Of a stretch of DNA of 41,737 bases, positions 1 through 6,631 are shown piece by piece. Below the pieces are notes generated by a model. The model saw only the letters and a program-made list of their open reading frames with translations. It was not told the origin of the DNA and ran no database searches. The DNA is from JBKPCD01 sp046727175 (GTDB taxonomy: Bacteria > Acidobacteriota > Vicinamibacteria > Vicinamibacterales > 2-12-FULL-66-21), in contig JBKPCD010000151.1 of assembly GCA_046727175.1 (NCBI GenBank), positions 1 to 41,737 of the forward strand. The letters are read 5' to 3'. How positions within the stretch are numbered: position 1 is the stretch's first letter; every line of letters begins with the position of its first letter. The translations under genes and the position numbers were made by a program.

Positions 1-1
1 G

Positions 2-388
2 GTAATCGGCGTCACCGTCCTCACCAGCATCGATGCCGCGACTCAGGCGTCGATTGGCATCAGCGGATCGGTGCTCGATCAAGTTCTCAGGCTGACCGAT
101 CTGGCGCAGATCGCGGGGCTCGATGGCGTAGTTGCGTCGCCGCAGGAGACGCGGGTCGTCCGTCAGCGCTGCGGAAACGATTTCGTCATCGTCACGCCGG
201 GCATTCGCGGTGGGGGCGCCCGGGCGATCGGGAAGGACGATCAGGAGCGCACGATGACGCCAGCTGGCGCTGCCGATGCCGGAGCCAGCTACATCGTTGT
301 TGGGCGGCCAGTCATCGGAGCAGCCGATCCTCGCACAGCCGCGGAAGACATCGCCGACGAGATGACGGCGTCCGCACGAAGGAGCTAG
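2..388 (+). CDS. pyrF: Orotidine 5'-phosphate decarboxylase, 3' part (cut by window edge)
   Basis: This is the C-terminal half of OMP decarboxylase, which makes UMP from OMP in pyrimidine synthesis. The reading frame is open from base 2, so the start lies outside the window. Visible family features are the segment GLDGVVASPQE, the strand ending in VTPGIR and the phosphate-binding segment YIVVGRPVIGAADP near the C-terminus. These match the second half of the TIM barrel. The TAG stop at 386-388 lies inside the left arm of a perfect 15-bp inverted repeat, so the repeat overlaps the gene end. Assignment is secure; only the missing N-terminus is unknown. Confidence 0.93.
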   Translation, partial: VIGVTVLTSIDAATQASIGISGSVLDQVLRLTDLAQIAGLDGVVASPQETRVVRQRCGNDFVIVTPGIRGGGARAIGKDDQERTMTPAGAADAGASYIVVGRPVIGAADPRTAAEDIADEMTASARRS

Positions 389-455
389 AAGCCAGCGCTA
401 GAGCGTCCAAGAGACGCGTCTCATTCTGGCTTCTAGCTCCTAACTTCTGACTTTC
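381..455. repeat. Heptamer-period inverted repeat / terminator-like hairpin after pyrF
   Basis: Bases 381-395 and 426-440 are perfect 15-bp inverted copies (left arm GGAGCTAGAAGCCAG). The right part continues in 7-bp steps (CTTCTAG, CTCCTAA, CTTCTGA) to about 455. A second palindrome, GAGACGCGTCTC, sits in the loop at 411-422. The left arm contains the pyrF stop codon. It could end transcription from pyrF and from the convergent pal gene, although no T-run follows. It belongs to the 7-bp-period family seen at about ten other places in the window. Confidence 0.75.
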
Positions 456-467
456 GGCCCGCGCGGT

Positions 468-1046
468 CTATTTAGCCGTGAAGATGAAGTGCCCCCGCCG
501 ATTCTTCTGCCAGCACTCCTCGGTGTCTTCACGACACACTGGCTGTTCTTCCCCTTTGCTGACCGTCGTGACGCGGTCGCCAGCCATGCCGAGGCTGACC
601 AGGTACGTGCGCGTCGCACTCGCGCGACGATCGCCGAGCGCGAGGTTGTACTCGTTCGTGCCGCGTGAGTCAGCGTGGCCTTCGATCACCACCTTCGTGC
701 TGGACCATCGCTTCAGGAATTCCATGTTCTTCTGCACGACTGCGCGCGCATCGGGCGTCAGATCTGCGGAATCGAAAGCGAAGAACACGTCGCCGAGCAC
801 GCCTTTCTGATTCAGTTCCTCGAGTGTCATCTTCGCGAACAGTTCTTCGTCGGTGGGTGGTGCGGGCGTTGGCGGCGGCGCGGGTTTGGGGGGCGGAGGT
901 GGCGGAGGCGGTGTCGTAGGTGGGGGCGCGGGCTGTTCGGCGGGGGCAGGTGGTGGCGGCTCGACTTTCTTCTTTCCGCATCCGGTTGTGGTCAGCGTGA
1001 GCGTCACGAGCAGGGCGGCCGCGCACCATCGCAATCTACACATCAT
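468..1046 (-). CDS. pal: Peptidoglycan-associated lipoprotein (Pal/OmpA family)
   Basis: Probable outer-membrane lipoprotein that binds peptidoglycan, as Pal does in the Tol-Pal system. The 192-residue product has a signal peptide (R4, R6, hydrophobic 8-19) with lipidation site TTGC at Cys23. A long Pro-rich linker (about residues 29-65) follows, then an OmpA C-terminal domain with FAFDSADL, EGHADSRGTNEYN and KNRRGHF. A Cys pair (PVC...ECW) lies near the end. The start at 1046 was chosen because AGGAGA sits about eight bases upstream and the signal peptide begins there; longer starts lack such a site. The lipobox is not a perfect match (T rather than L at -3). No tol genes are in view. It diverges from the methyltransferase gene. 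Confidence 0.9.
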   Translation of the reverse strand: MMCRLRWCAAALLVTLTLTTTGCGKKKVEPPPPAPAEQPAPPPTTPPPPPPPPKPAPPPTPAPPTDEELFAKMTLEELNQKGVLGDVFFAFDSADLTPDARAVVQKNMEFLKRWSSTKVVIEGHADSRGTNEYNLALGDRRASATRTYLVSLGMAGDRVTTVSKGEEQPVCREDTEECWQKNRRGHFIFTAK

Positions 1047-1225
1047 CGACGTCTCTCCTGAGATCAGGCTCGAGGCGGGGGCTGCGATCGGACAGCCGGA
1101 TCCCCTCGGCACGGCATCAACGTAGCTTCGCCCTGCCGAAATCTCGGGTCAGTCGACCGATTGGGTGAAGCTTCGTTACACTGGAGCTTACGTTCGTCTG
1201 CGAACGCTGTCAATTTCAACACTGC

Positions 1226-2200
1226 ATGGACCGTTTGCTCGAAGCCACTGCACGCGCCGAGCGCGATCATTTCTGGTTCCGTGGATTCCGCCGATTCGTC
1301 ACTCCGCTGTTGCGACAGGCGACACAGGGTCGCTCAAACGTGCGCATTCTCGACTGCGGCTGCGGCACCGGACACAACCTGACGATGCTGCGGCGGTTCG
1401 GCCGGGCCGCGGGGATCGACATCACCTGGACCGGGCTGGCGTACGCCCGAAGCCGCGGCGAGCGACAAATCGCCCGCGCGTCGGCCACGCGGCTGCCATT
1501 TCGGGACCACGACTTCGACCTCGTCACCGCCTTCGATGTCCTCTACGCGCTGGACGACGAGATGGAGCGAGACGCGCTCAATGAGATGTATCGGGTGCTG
1601 CGGCCGGGAGGACAGATCATCATCAACGTGGCGGCATTGAAAACGCTCACCGGAAATCACTCCGTCCTCGGGAGGGAGCTGCGGCGGTACCAGCGTTCAG
1701 AGCTACGCGATCACTTGACGAGGGCGGGTTTCAAAGTGCGGCGGATTACCTACACGAATTTCACGCTGTTGCCCCTCGTGGCGGCCGTCAGATTCAGTCA
1801 GCGCGTAGTCGGCTATCGCGAGTCGGATTCGGACATCGCCGTCCCGCCGGCGCCCGTGAACGCGGTGCTCTCTGCGGTCCTGGCCATTGAGGCCGCCGCC
1901 TTACGGGTGATCGACCTGCCGCTCGGCAGCTCCCTGTTGGCGCTCGCAGTCAAACCGGGGACAGCCACCGGTGCCAGCGCGGGGACAGCCACGCGGGACA
2001 GCCACGCGGGACAGCCACGCGGGACAGCCACCGGGGCCAGCCACCCGGGACAGCCACCCGGGACAGCCACCCGGGACAGCCACCCGGGACAGCCACCCGG
2101 GACAGCCACCCGGGCCAGCCTCTTGGGTGACCCGGCTGGCTGTCCCAGTTGGATGTCCCCCTATTTAACGGACACGTTGTATATCCGCAGCGCCAGGTGA
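1226..2200 (+). CDS. Class I SAM-dependent methyltransferase with repeat-encoded C-terminal tail
   Basis: The first 243 residues form a class I methyltransferase. SAM-binding motif I is ILDCGCGTGHN (residues 41-51), with a later acidic segment DHDFDLVTAFDVLYAL and the post-motif YRVLRPGGQIIINVAA. The substrate cannot be read from the sequence; small-molecule or polyprenyl-linked targets are typical. From residue 244 the frame enters a 13-bp tandem repeat, giving a low-complexity tail with a 13-residue period (GTATRDSHPGQPP). This tail is not part of the fold and probably results from repeat invasion that removed the original stop. The last 13 or so codons overlap the convergent glycosyltransferase gene. 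The start codon is ATG without a clear ribosome site. Confidence 0.85.
   Translation: MDRLLEATARAERDHFWFRGFRRFVTPLLRQATQGRSNVRILDCGCGTGHNLTMLRRFGRAAGIDITWTGLAYARSRGERQIARASATRLPFRDHDFDLVTAFDVLYALDDEMERDALNEMYRVLRPGGQIIINVAALKTLTGNHSVLGRELRRYQRSELRDHLTRAGFKVRRITYTNFTLLPLVAAVRFSQRVVGYRESDSDIAVPPAPVNAVLSAVLAIEAAALRVIDLPLGSSLLALAVKPGTATGASAGTATRDSHAGQPRGTATGASHPGQPPGTATRDSHPGQPPGTATRASLLGDPAGCPSWMSPYLTDTLYIRSAR
1957..2160. repeat. 13-bp tandem repeat array (GGGACAGCCACCC), REP-like
   Basis: About 13 units of a 13-bp sequence, GGGACAGCCACCC with variants, run head to tail from 1957 to about 2125. The array ends with inverted partial units (GGCTGGCTGTCCC) and the terminal motif TTGGATGTCCC at 2149-2159. 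The same terminal motif ends the second array near 33.5 kb, so the two are related. The GGGACAG core and inverted end resemble REP sequences associated with RAYT (Y1) transposases; this link is inference, as no such transposase is in the window. It lies wholly inside the methyltransferase frame and abuts the stop of the convergent gene at 2161. Confidence 0.9.
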
Positions 2201-4401
2201 CGGCGATCCGCTGATCCCTCCCGGTCGCCAGGGATGAACATCTCGCTCGACTCCACCACAACGCGACCGTCTGACGACGTCAGCAGATCGCCAGGCACGT
2301 CCACCGTCATGCTGAAGTCGGTGGTCGGCCGCATCTCCGCAAGCCGGCGGCCACCGACGGTAACGCTGACCACCGGCGCGGACCGGTAGTATCGCGTCGG
2401 CGACTCGCCTGTGATCTGGAGCGTCACACTTCGGCCGGCATGGTGGACGCGGAGAACAGCGCGCTCGCTCATCCACCGCCACGACCGCGCCGTCTCCAGG
2501 TTGTATTCTGGCTCGTACCACCCGTCATCGAACCCGAACTGGACGACATCCGGATCCTGCACGTTGAACTGCTCGAGCCCGACCCGTGGTGTGGGGCCAG
2601 CCGTCGTCGGCTCCGCACGGACCGTGAGCCTCGCGAATCGATCGCTGCCGGCCAGGGTCCCTGCTGGGAGCGTTTCGAAGTGAAGAAAGAAGCCGGCGGT
2701 CAGCGTGACGGTCGTGGCCACGCGATCGCCGATTGCGGCAACGAGCTTGACCGGCGGATCGGTTGCCGCGCCGAGATGACGGCCTCCAATCAGCATGATC
2801 ACCCCGCCAGGACGACGTCGAATCCAACCGATGCTGGGCCGTCGATGTGGCCCCCAACCGTCGCGCTCGGTGATGCCCGCAACCTCGGGTGTCAGCGCCC
2901 ATCCCTGCTCGAGAAACCAGCCGGGCGCGTCGTAGACGTGCCAGTCCATTTCATCCGGCCTGGCACCGCCGACGTAGGTGGACTTCTTGAACGGCCATCG
3001 AAACGACTTGGTCGTCCGGGCCAGCGCGTCGATGAGCACGAGATCGGTGCGGTGCGGGTCGGCAACGAACCACGTCTGACCGTCGAGGCCTTCGCGCCAC
3101 GCGCGCGTCATTTCGAGCCACTCATAATCGTGCGGCGCCGCAAGCAGCGTTCCATGCGGCAGACCGCTCCACTGACGCGCTCGCCGTGACTCCGAAAACA
3201 CGCGTCTGTGCATACCGACGATCGCACCCGAATCGCGAGCCGCGTCCATCCGATCCAGCATCGCGAAAACCGGGCTCGGCTGGCGGCCGAAGGCAATTCC
3301 CGCCGGGACCGCAAAGACCAGCGCATAGACGACAAGGGCACTCGCAGTCATCGCCCCCACATACCGATGAGCCGACACGAGCGTCGCAGCAACGAAGTAC
3401 GAGATCGGAATCACCAGCGGCAACGCGTAGCGGGTGGTCACTGTCTCCTGCAACAGAATGTGGAACACGGCATACGGGCCAAACGCGAGGAGGACGATTA
3501 CGAGCGTTTTTGCCGCTCGTGCCAGCAGCACGAGGAATCCGCTCGCCGCAAGCGCGATCATGATCCCGGCGAGCACCGGGGAATCCCATGGCAGCACGAA
3601 CGTGTTGAGCAGCACGAGCATCGCCACACGCGGAGTCGGATGCGTCGCGAGCATCACGACACCCGAGAAGTCCTCTCCTGCCTGACTGCCGAGCGCCGCA
3701 ATGTACGCCGAAGGCCCGCCCGTCGCGACGATCATCGGAATCGCCCAGCAAATCACGCCGGCGATGACGGCTGCGCACGCCAGAAGTCTGATCCGATTCG
3801 GGATCGTCGAGCGTTCGAAGAAGAGAACAGCCGCAAGGAGCGGGAGCGTCAGGATGGCCGTCTGCGAACGAAACCCCGCGGCCAATCCGGCGATGAACGC
3901 GCCAGCGAGCAACAACCGCTCGCGCGTGCGAAGACTCGACGCTTTTGGATTGGCAGACCCCACGGCGGCGACTGCCGTCATCGAGGCGAGCGCGACGGTG
4001 AGACCTGAGAGGTCGCTCAGCGGCCTCAGCGCCGTGAACCAGAAAAGCGGGCAGGCCGCCGTGAGCATTGCTGCAATCAGCGCGCGAGTGCGGTCCTCGT
4101 CGAAGTCGTGGAACAGCCTGAAGATCAGAACGACAATCAATGAGCCCGCGATCGCGCTCCACAGCGCGAGCCCGCGCACTTCCGGCGATGCGACGCCGGC
4201 GAGGCGCAGCATCGCCGTCGATATCCTGCCAAGCGCGATGAACAGCGGATAACCCGGCGGATGCGGTTGGTGGTGTGCCACGTCGAAGTCGCGCACACCA
4301 AGCGCGAAGTTGATCGAATCGATGTCGTCGAGCGTTCGCGGAAGCGAAACCAGGTGCGCCGCCAGGAACAGCACCGCGATTGCGGCCAATCCTCTGCGCA
4401 C
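2161..4401 (-). CDS. GT-C type membrane glycosyltransferase (GT39/DUF2723-like)
   Basis: A 746-residue polytopic membrane protein. The first hydrophobic helix is followed by an acidic loop TLDDIDS (D25, D26) and then HHQPHPPGYPLF (residues 43-54). Both are hallmarks of GT-C glycosyltransferases that use lipid-linked sugars. Roughly ten membrane segments extend to about residue 380. The rest is a large soluble C-terminal domain rich in beta-strand patterns (for example VSVTVGGRRLAEM), possibly carbohydrate-binding. The family name rests on these motifs; donor and acceptor are unknown. It starts with GTG eight bases after the larE stop, so it is probably the last gene of the LysW-like/larE operon. 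Its TAG stop is immediately next to the 13-bp repeat array. Confidence 0.78.
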   Translation of the reverse strand: MRRGLAAIAVLFLAAHLVSLPRTLDDIDSINFALGVRDFDVAHHQPHPPGYPLFIALGRISTAMLRLAGVASPEVRGLALWSAIAGSLIVVLIFRLFHDFDEDRTRALIAAMLTAACPLFWFTALRPLSDLSGLTVALASMTAVAAVGSANPKASSLRTRERLLLAGAFIAGLAAGFRSQTAILTLPLLAAVLFFERSTIPNRIRLLACAAVIAGVICWAIPMIVATGGPSAYIAALGSQAGEDFSGVVMLATHPTPRVAMLVLLNTFVLPWDSPVLAGIMIALAASGFLVLLARAAKTLVIVLLAFGPYAVFHILLQETVTTRYALPLVIPISYFVAATLVSAHRYVGAMTASALVVYALVFAVPAGIAFGRQPSPVFAMLDRMDAARDSGAIVGMHRRVFSESRRARQWSGLPHGTLLAAPHDYEWLEMTRAWREGLDGQTWFVADPHRTDLVLIDALARTTKSFRWPFKKSTYVGGARPDEMDWHVYDAPGWFLEQGWALTPEVAGITERDGWGPHRRPSIGWIRRRPGGVIMLIGGRHLGAATDPPVKLVAAIGDRVATTVTLTAGFFLHFETLPAGTLAGSDRFARLTVRAEPTTAGPTPRVGLEQFNVQDPDVVQFGFDDGWYEPEYNLETARSWRWMSERAVLRVHHAGRSVTLQITGESPTRYYRSAPVVSVTVGGRRLAEMRPTTDFSMTVDVPGDLLTSSDGRVVVESSEMFIPGDREGSADRRHLALRIYNVSVK

Positions 4402-4409
4402 GGGGAGAA

Positions 4410-5285
4410 TCAGATCGGGCGGAGACGAAGTGCGTCGTTCAGGCTGCCGGATCGATAGCCACGCAGGTCGATTGTGACGTGCTCATAGCCGATCGCCCGA
4501 AGTTCGCGAACGATCGCGTCAGCGACGTCCGGCTCCAGCGCGCGGCCCATTTCGTCGCGCCCAATCTCGAGCCGCGCGATGGTGTCGTGATGCCGGACGC
4601 GGCACACACGGAAGCCGAGATTGCGCAACGCCGCTTCGGCGCGCTCGATCATCCGGAGCTTCTCTTCGGTCACTTCGCTGAAGTACGGGATCCGCGAGGA
4701 CAGACACGCGGACGCCGGCTCGTCCCACGTCGGCAAACCCGCTTCACGCGACAGCTCGCGAATCTCCGCTTTCGTCAACCCTGCGTCGTCGAGCGGGCTG
4801 CGCACGCCGAACTCGCGTGCCGCCTGTCGTCCCGGCCGGTAGTCGGATCGGTCGTCGGCGTTGCTGCCATCGGCGATCACGGGAATGCCGCGCTCGCGTC
4901 CGATGGCCGAGAGATGCGTGTACAGCTCCTGCTTGCAGTAGTAGCAGCGATTCGCGGGATTCGCGCGGTACTCGGGACGCGACGTTTCGTTCGTCGTGAT
5001 GATGTGATGATTGAACGCGAAGTCGCGCGCGATCCGCACCGCCATCTCGCGGTGCCGTTCCGGGTAGCTGGGACTGATCGCGGTGACGCAAAGGGCGCGA
5101 TCCCGGAGGACCTGCGTTGCCGCGTAGGCGAGATATGCGCTGTCGACGCCGCCGCTATAAGCAACGATCACCGACTGCAGATCGGCGAGCGCTCGAAAAA
5201 GGGCCGCCTGCTTGACCGCGCGCGCATCGGCGTCAGCAGCGAACCGGATCGCCGCCGGTTCGGCTGAAGACGAGGCCTGCTTCAC
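4410..5285 (-). CDS. larE: ATP-dependent sacrificial sulfur transferase, LarE family
   Basis: A 291-residue PP-loop ATPase of the LarE family. In Lactiplantibacillus, LarE gives up sulfur from its own cysteine to make the nickel-pincer nucleotide of lactate racemase. The PP-loop is AYSGGVDS (residues 42-49). The sacrificial-type cysteine is Cys194 in PASACLSSRIPY, equivalent to Cys176 of the studied enzyme, and a further CYYC pair lies at 114-117. Later segments (EEKLRMIERAE, RHHDTIARLEIG) also fit the family. It starts with GTG inside GTGA, overlapping the stop of the LysW-like gene, so translation is probably coupled. No larA, larB or larC is nearby, so its true substrate here is open. Confidence 0.9.
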   Translation of the reverse strand: MKQASSSAEPAAIRFAADADARAVKQAALFRALADLQSVIVAYSGGVDSAYLAYAATQVLRDRALCVTAISPSYPERHREMAVRIARDFAFNHHIITTNETSRPEYRANPANRCYYCKQELYTHLSAIGRERGIPVIADGSNADDRSDYRPGRQAAREFGVRSPLDDAGLTKAEIRELSREAGLPTWDEPASACLSSRIPYFSEVTEEKLRMIERAEAALRNLGFRVCRVRHHDTIARLEIGRDEMGRALEPDVADAIVRELRAIGYEHVTIDLRGYRSGSLNDALRLRPI

Positions 5286-5554
5286 TCCTCCCAGTCCTCT
5301 CCGTCCGATTCTTCCTCGTCGATGTCCTCGCCGTCCTCGTCGTCCAAGTCGTCGTCGTCCTCGCCATCCTCGTCGTCGTCCTCGTCATCCTCGTCGTCGT
5401 CCTCGTCATCCTCGTCGGCCGGCTCGAGCTCCACGGGAGACGTGCTGGTCACTTCGAGATTGGAGCCGCAGTCGGGGCAGCTGATAAGGTCGCCCTTGTC
5501 GACATCGAACTCATCGACTTCGATTTCGGCATCGCATTCCGGACACGTGGCCAT
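5282..5554 (-). CDS. LysW-like amino-group carrier protein with hyperacidic linker
   Basis: A 90-residue protein. The N-terminus is a small zinc ribbon, MATCPECDAEIEVDEF with Cys4, Cys7, Cys26 and Cys29 (CPEC...CPDC), as in LysW/ArgW. A very acidic Asp/Glu run covers about residues 45-85, and the end is EDWEE, close to the EDWGE terminus of LysW. In LysW the final Glu carries the substrate amino group as an isopeptide. That chemistry is known for LysW; its use here is inference. LysX-type ligase genes are absent from the window. The ATG at 5554 has GAGGAG five bases upstream. The stop overlaps the larE start (GTGA). A promoter with a perfect -10 lies upstream. Confidence 0.82.
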   Translation of the reverse strand: MATCPECDAEIEVDEFDVDKGDLISCPDCGSNLEVTSTSPVELEPADEDDEDDDEDDEDDDEDGEDDDDLDDEDGEDIDEEESDGEDWEE

Positions 5555-5669
5555 ACCCACTCCTCGGCGGGCGTGCCGACACTCGTTGCGCACGAGAACA
5601 TGCGCCAGTGGACCCCCTCCCGCTCGGCTGTACATACGCGCAGAATCGCGCATCTGCAACAGACTTCGG

Positions 5670-5699
5670 ATTATAGCGAGAACCTGATAAATTCTGCAA
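5670..5699 (-). promoter_or_regulatory. Sigma-70-type promoter for the LysW-like/larE operon
   Basis: On the minus strand, TTGCAG (5699-5694) is followed by an 18-base spacer and a perfect TATAAT (5675-5670). The expected transcription start is near 5663, giving a leader of about 110 bases before the ATG at 5554. Between the promoter and the next plus-strand gene, a GC-rich hairpin with a TTCG loop lies near 5700-5731. Confidence 0.6.
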
Positions 5700-5826
5700 C
5701 GCGCGCACGGGGGCTTCGTGCCCACGCGCGACGGTCCCCGATGGGTTTCCACACCCCAGAACCGCTGCGCTGAACCGGAGGCCCACCCGATTTACTCCCT
5801 GGCCTGCACGCCGACCTGGCCGGGGC

Positions 5827-6594
5827 GTGAAACGCGCGCGACACGGAACACAGATCGCCCCAGCATCGTGCGCCGGGGCGGAGGACGTCGCCATCACCAA
5901 GACCATCATCGTTGCCGACGACACGGCGTTCGTCCGTGACCGCTTCGCGACCGCGCTCGTCGGCGCCGGCCACACCGCCCTCACGGTCAAGAGCGGGACG
6001 GAGCTGCTCGCCCGCGTGCGCGCCGATCTCGACCGGATCGACCTGATCGTCCTCGATCTGCGTCTGCCACACTCGGGCGGCATCGAGCTCGTTCGATCGA
6101 TTCGGCGGCTCGATCAGGGCCGGCTCCCGATTCTCGTGTTCAGCGGCACGATTGCCACCGCTGACGAGGTCCGCGAGCTGGCGGGCCTGGGTGTGTCGGG
6201 ATACATCAACGAGTACAGCGCGGTGCAGCACATCCTGCCCTCGGTCGCGCCTCATCTTTTTCCCGACAGCTTCAATCGCCGCGGAAGCCCGCGCGTCGTG
6301 CTCGGTATACCAATCTCGTATCGTTTCGGCAACACAATCGCGGCTGCGTTGACGCTGAATCTGAGCAAAGGCGGGGTCGCGATTCGAACGATGACGCCGT
6401 TGCAGAAAGACGCGAAGGTGCGCGTTCGTTTTCGGCTGCCAGGATCGAAGCGCGACGTCGAAGCCGAGTCGCGTATCGCGTGGAGCGACCGGCGCGTCGG
6501 CATGGGAGTGCAGTTCGAGAAGATCGAAGCCGGCGATCAGACCGCGATCGACGAGTTCGTCGATCAGCACTTCTTCAGTAATCGGAAGGCATGA
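5827..6594 (+). CDS. Response regulator with receiver and PilZ domains
   Basis: Two-domain signalling protein of 255 residues. The receiver (about 25-145) has the acidic pair D31/D32, phospho-acceptor D77 (LIVLDLRLP) and S106. The usual conserved Lys is replaced, probably by Asn128 in GYINEY, so phospho-signalling may be altered. The PilZ domain (about 150-245) keeps both c-di-GMP-binding motifs, RRGSPR (R152, R156) and NLSKGG (N178, S180, G183). It may link a phosphorelay or protein contact to c-di-GMP, for instance in motility or surface behaviour. No kinase gene is adjacent. The GTG at 5827 is a weak start. A strong GGAGG lies just before GTC-GCC-ATC at about 5880, so the real N-terminus is uncertain. 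Confidence 0.87.
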   Translation: MKRARHGTQIAPASCAGAEDVAITKTIIVADDTAFVRDRFATALVGAGHTALTVKSGTELLARVRADLDRIDLIVLDLRLPHSGGIELVRSIRRLDQGRLPILVFSGTIATADEVRELAGLGVSGYINEYSAVQHILPSVAPHLFPDSFNRRGSPRVVLGIPISYRFGNTIAAALTLNLSKGGVAIRTMTPLQKDAKVRVRFRLPGSKRDVEAESRIAWSDRRVGMGVQFEKIEAGDQTAIDEFVDQHFFSNRKA

Positions 6595-6596
6595 CC

Positions 6597-6631
6597 GGCT
6601 CTGGAGCCCAGAGCCCTAAGCCCACAGCCGA
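6597..6631. repeat. Heptamer-period repeat between convergent genes
   Basis: Units of 7 bp near the consensus GAGCCCA follow the receiver-PilZ stop (6592-6594) by two bases: GGCTCTG, GAGCCCA, GAGCCCT, AAGCCCA, CAGCCGA. The first unit and bases 6609-6615 form a 7-bp stem. It fills the gap between convergent genes and may act as a two-way terminator. Confidence 0.6.

Noticed and set aside
1813..2261. Minus-strand frames through the 13-bp repeat (PGGCPGWLSRVAV)
   Set aside because: Purely repeat-derived open frames, without a start context or homology.
3208..4008. Long plus-strand open frame opposite the glycosyltransferase
   Set aside because: Composition is Arg/His/Glu-rich shadow of the membrane protein; no domain or ribosome site.
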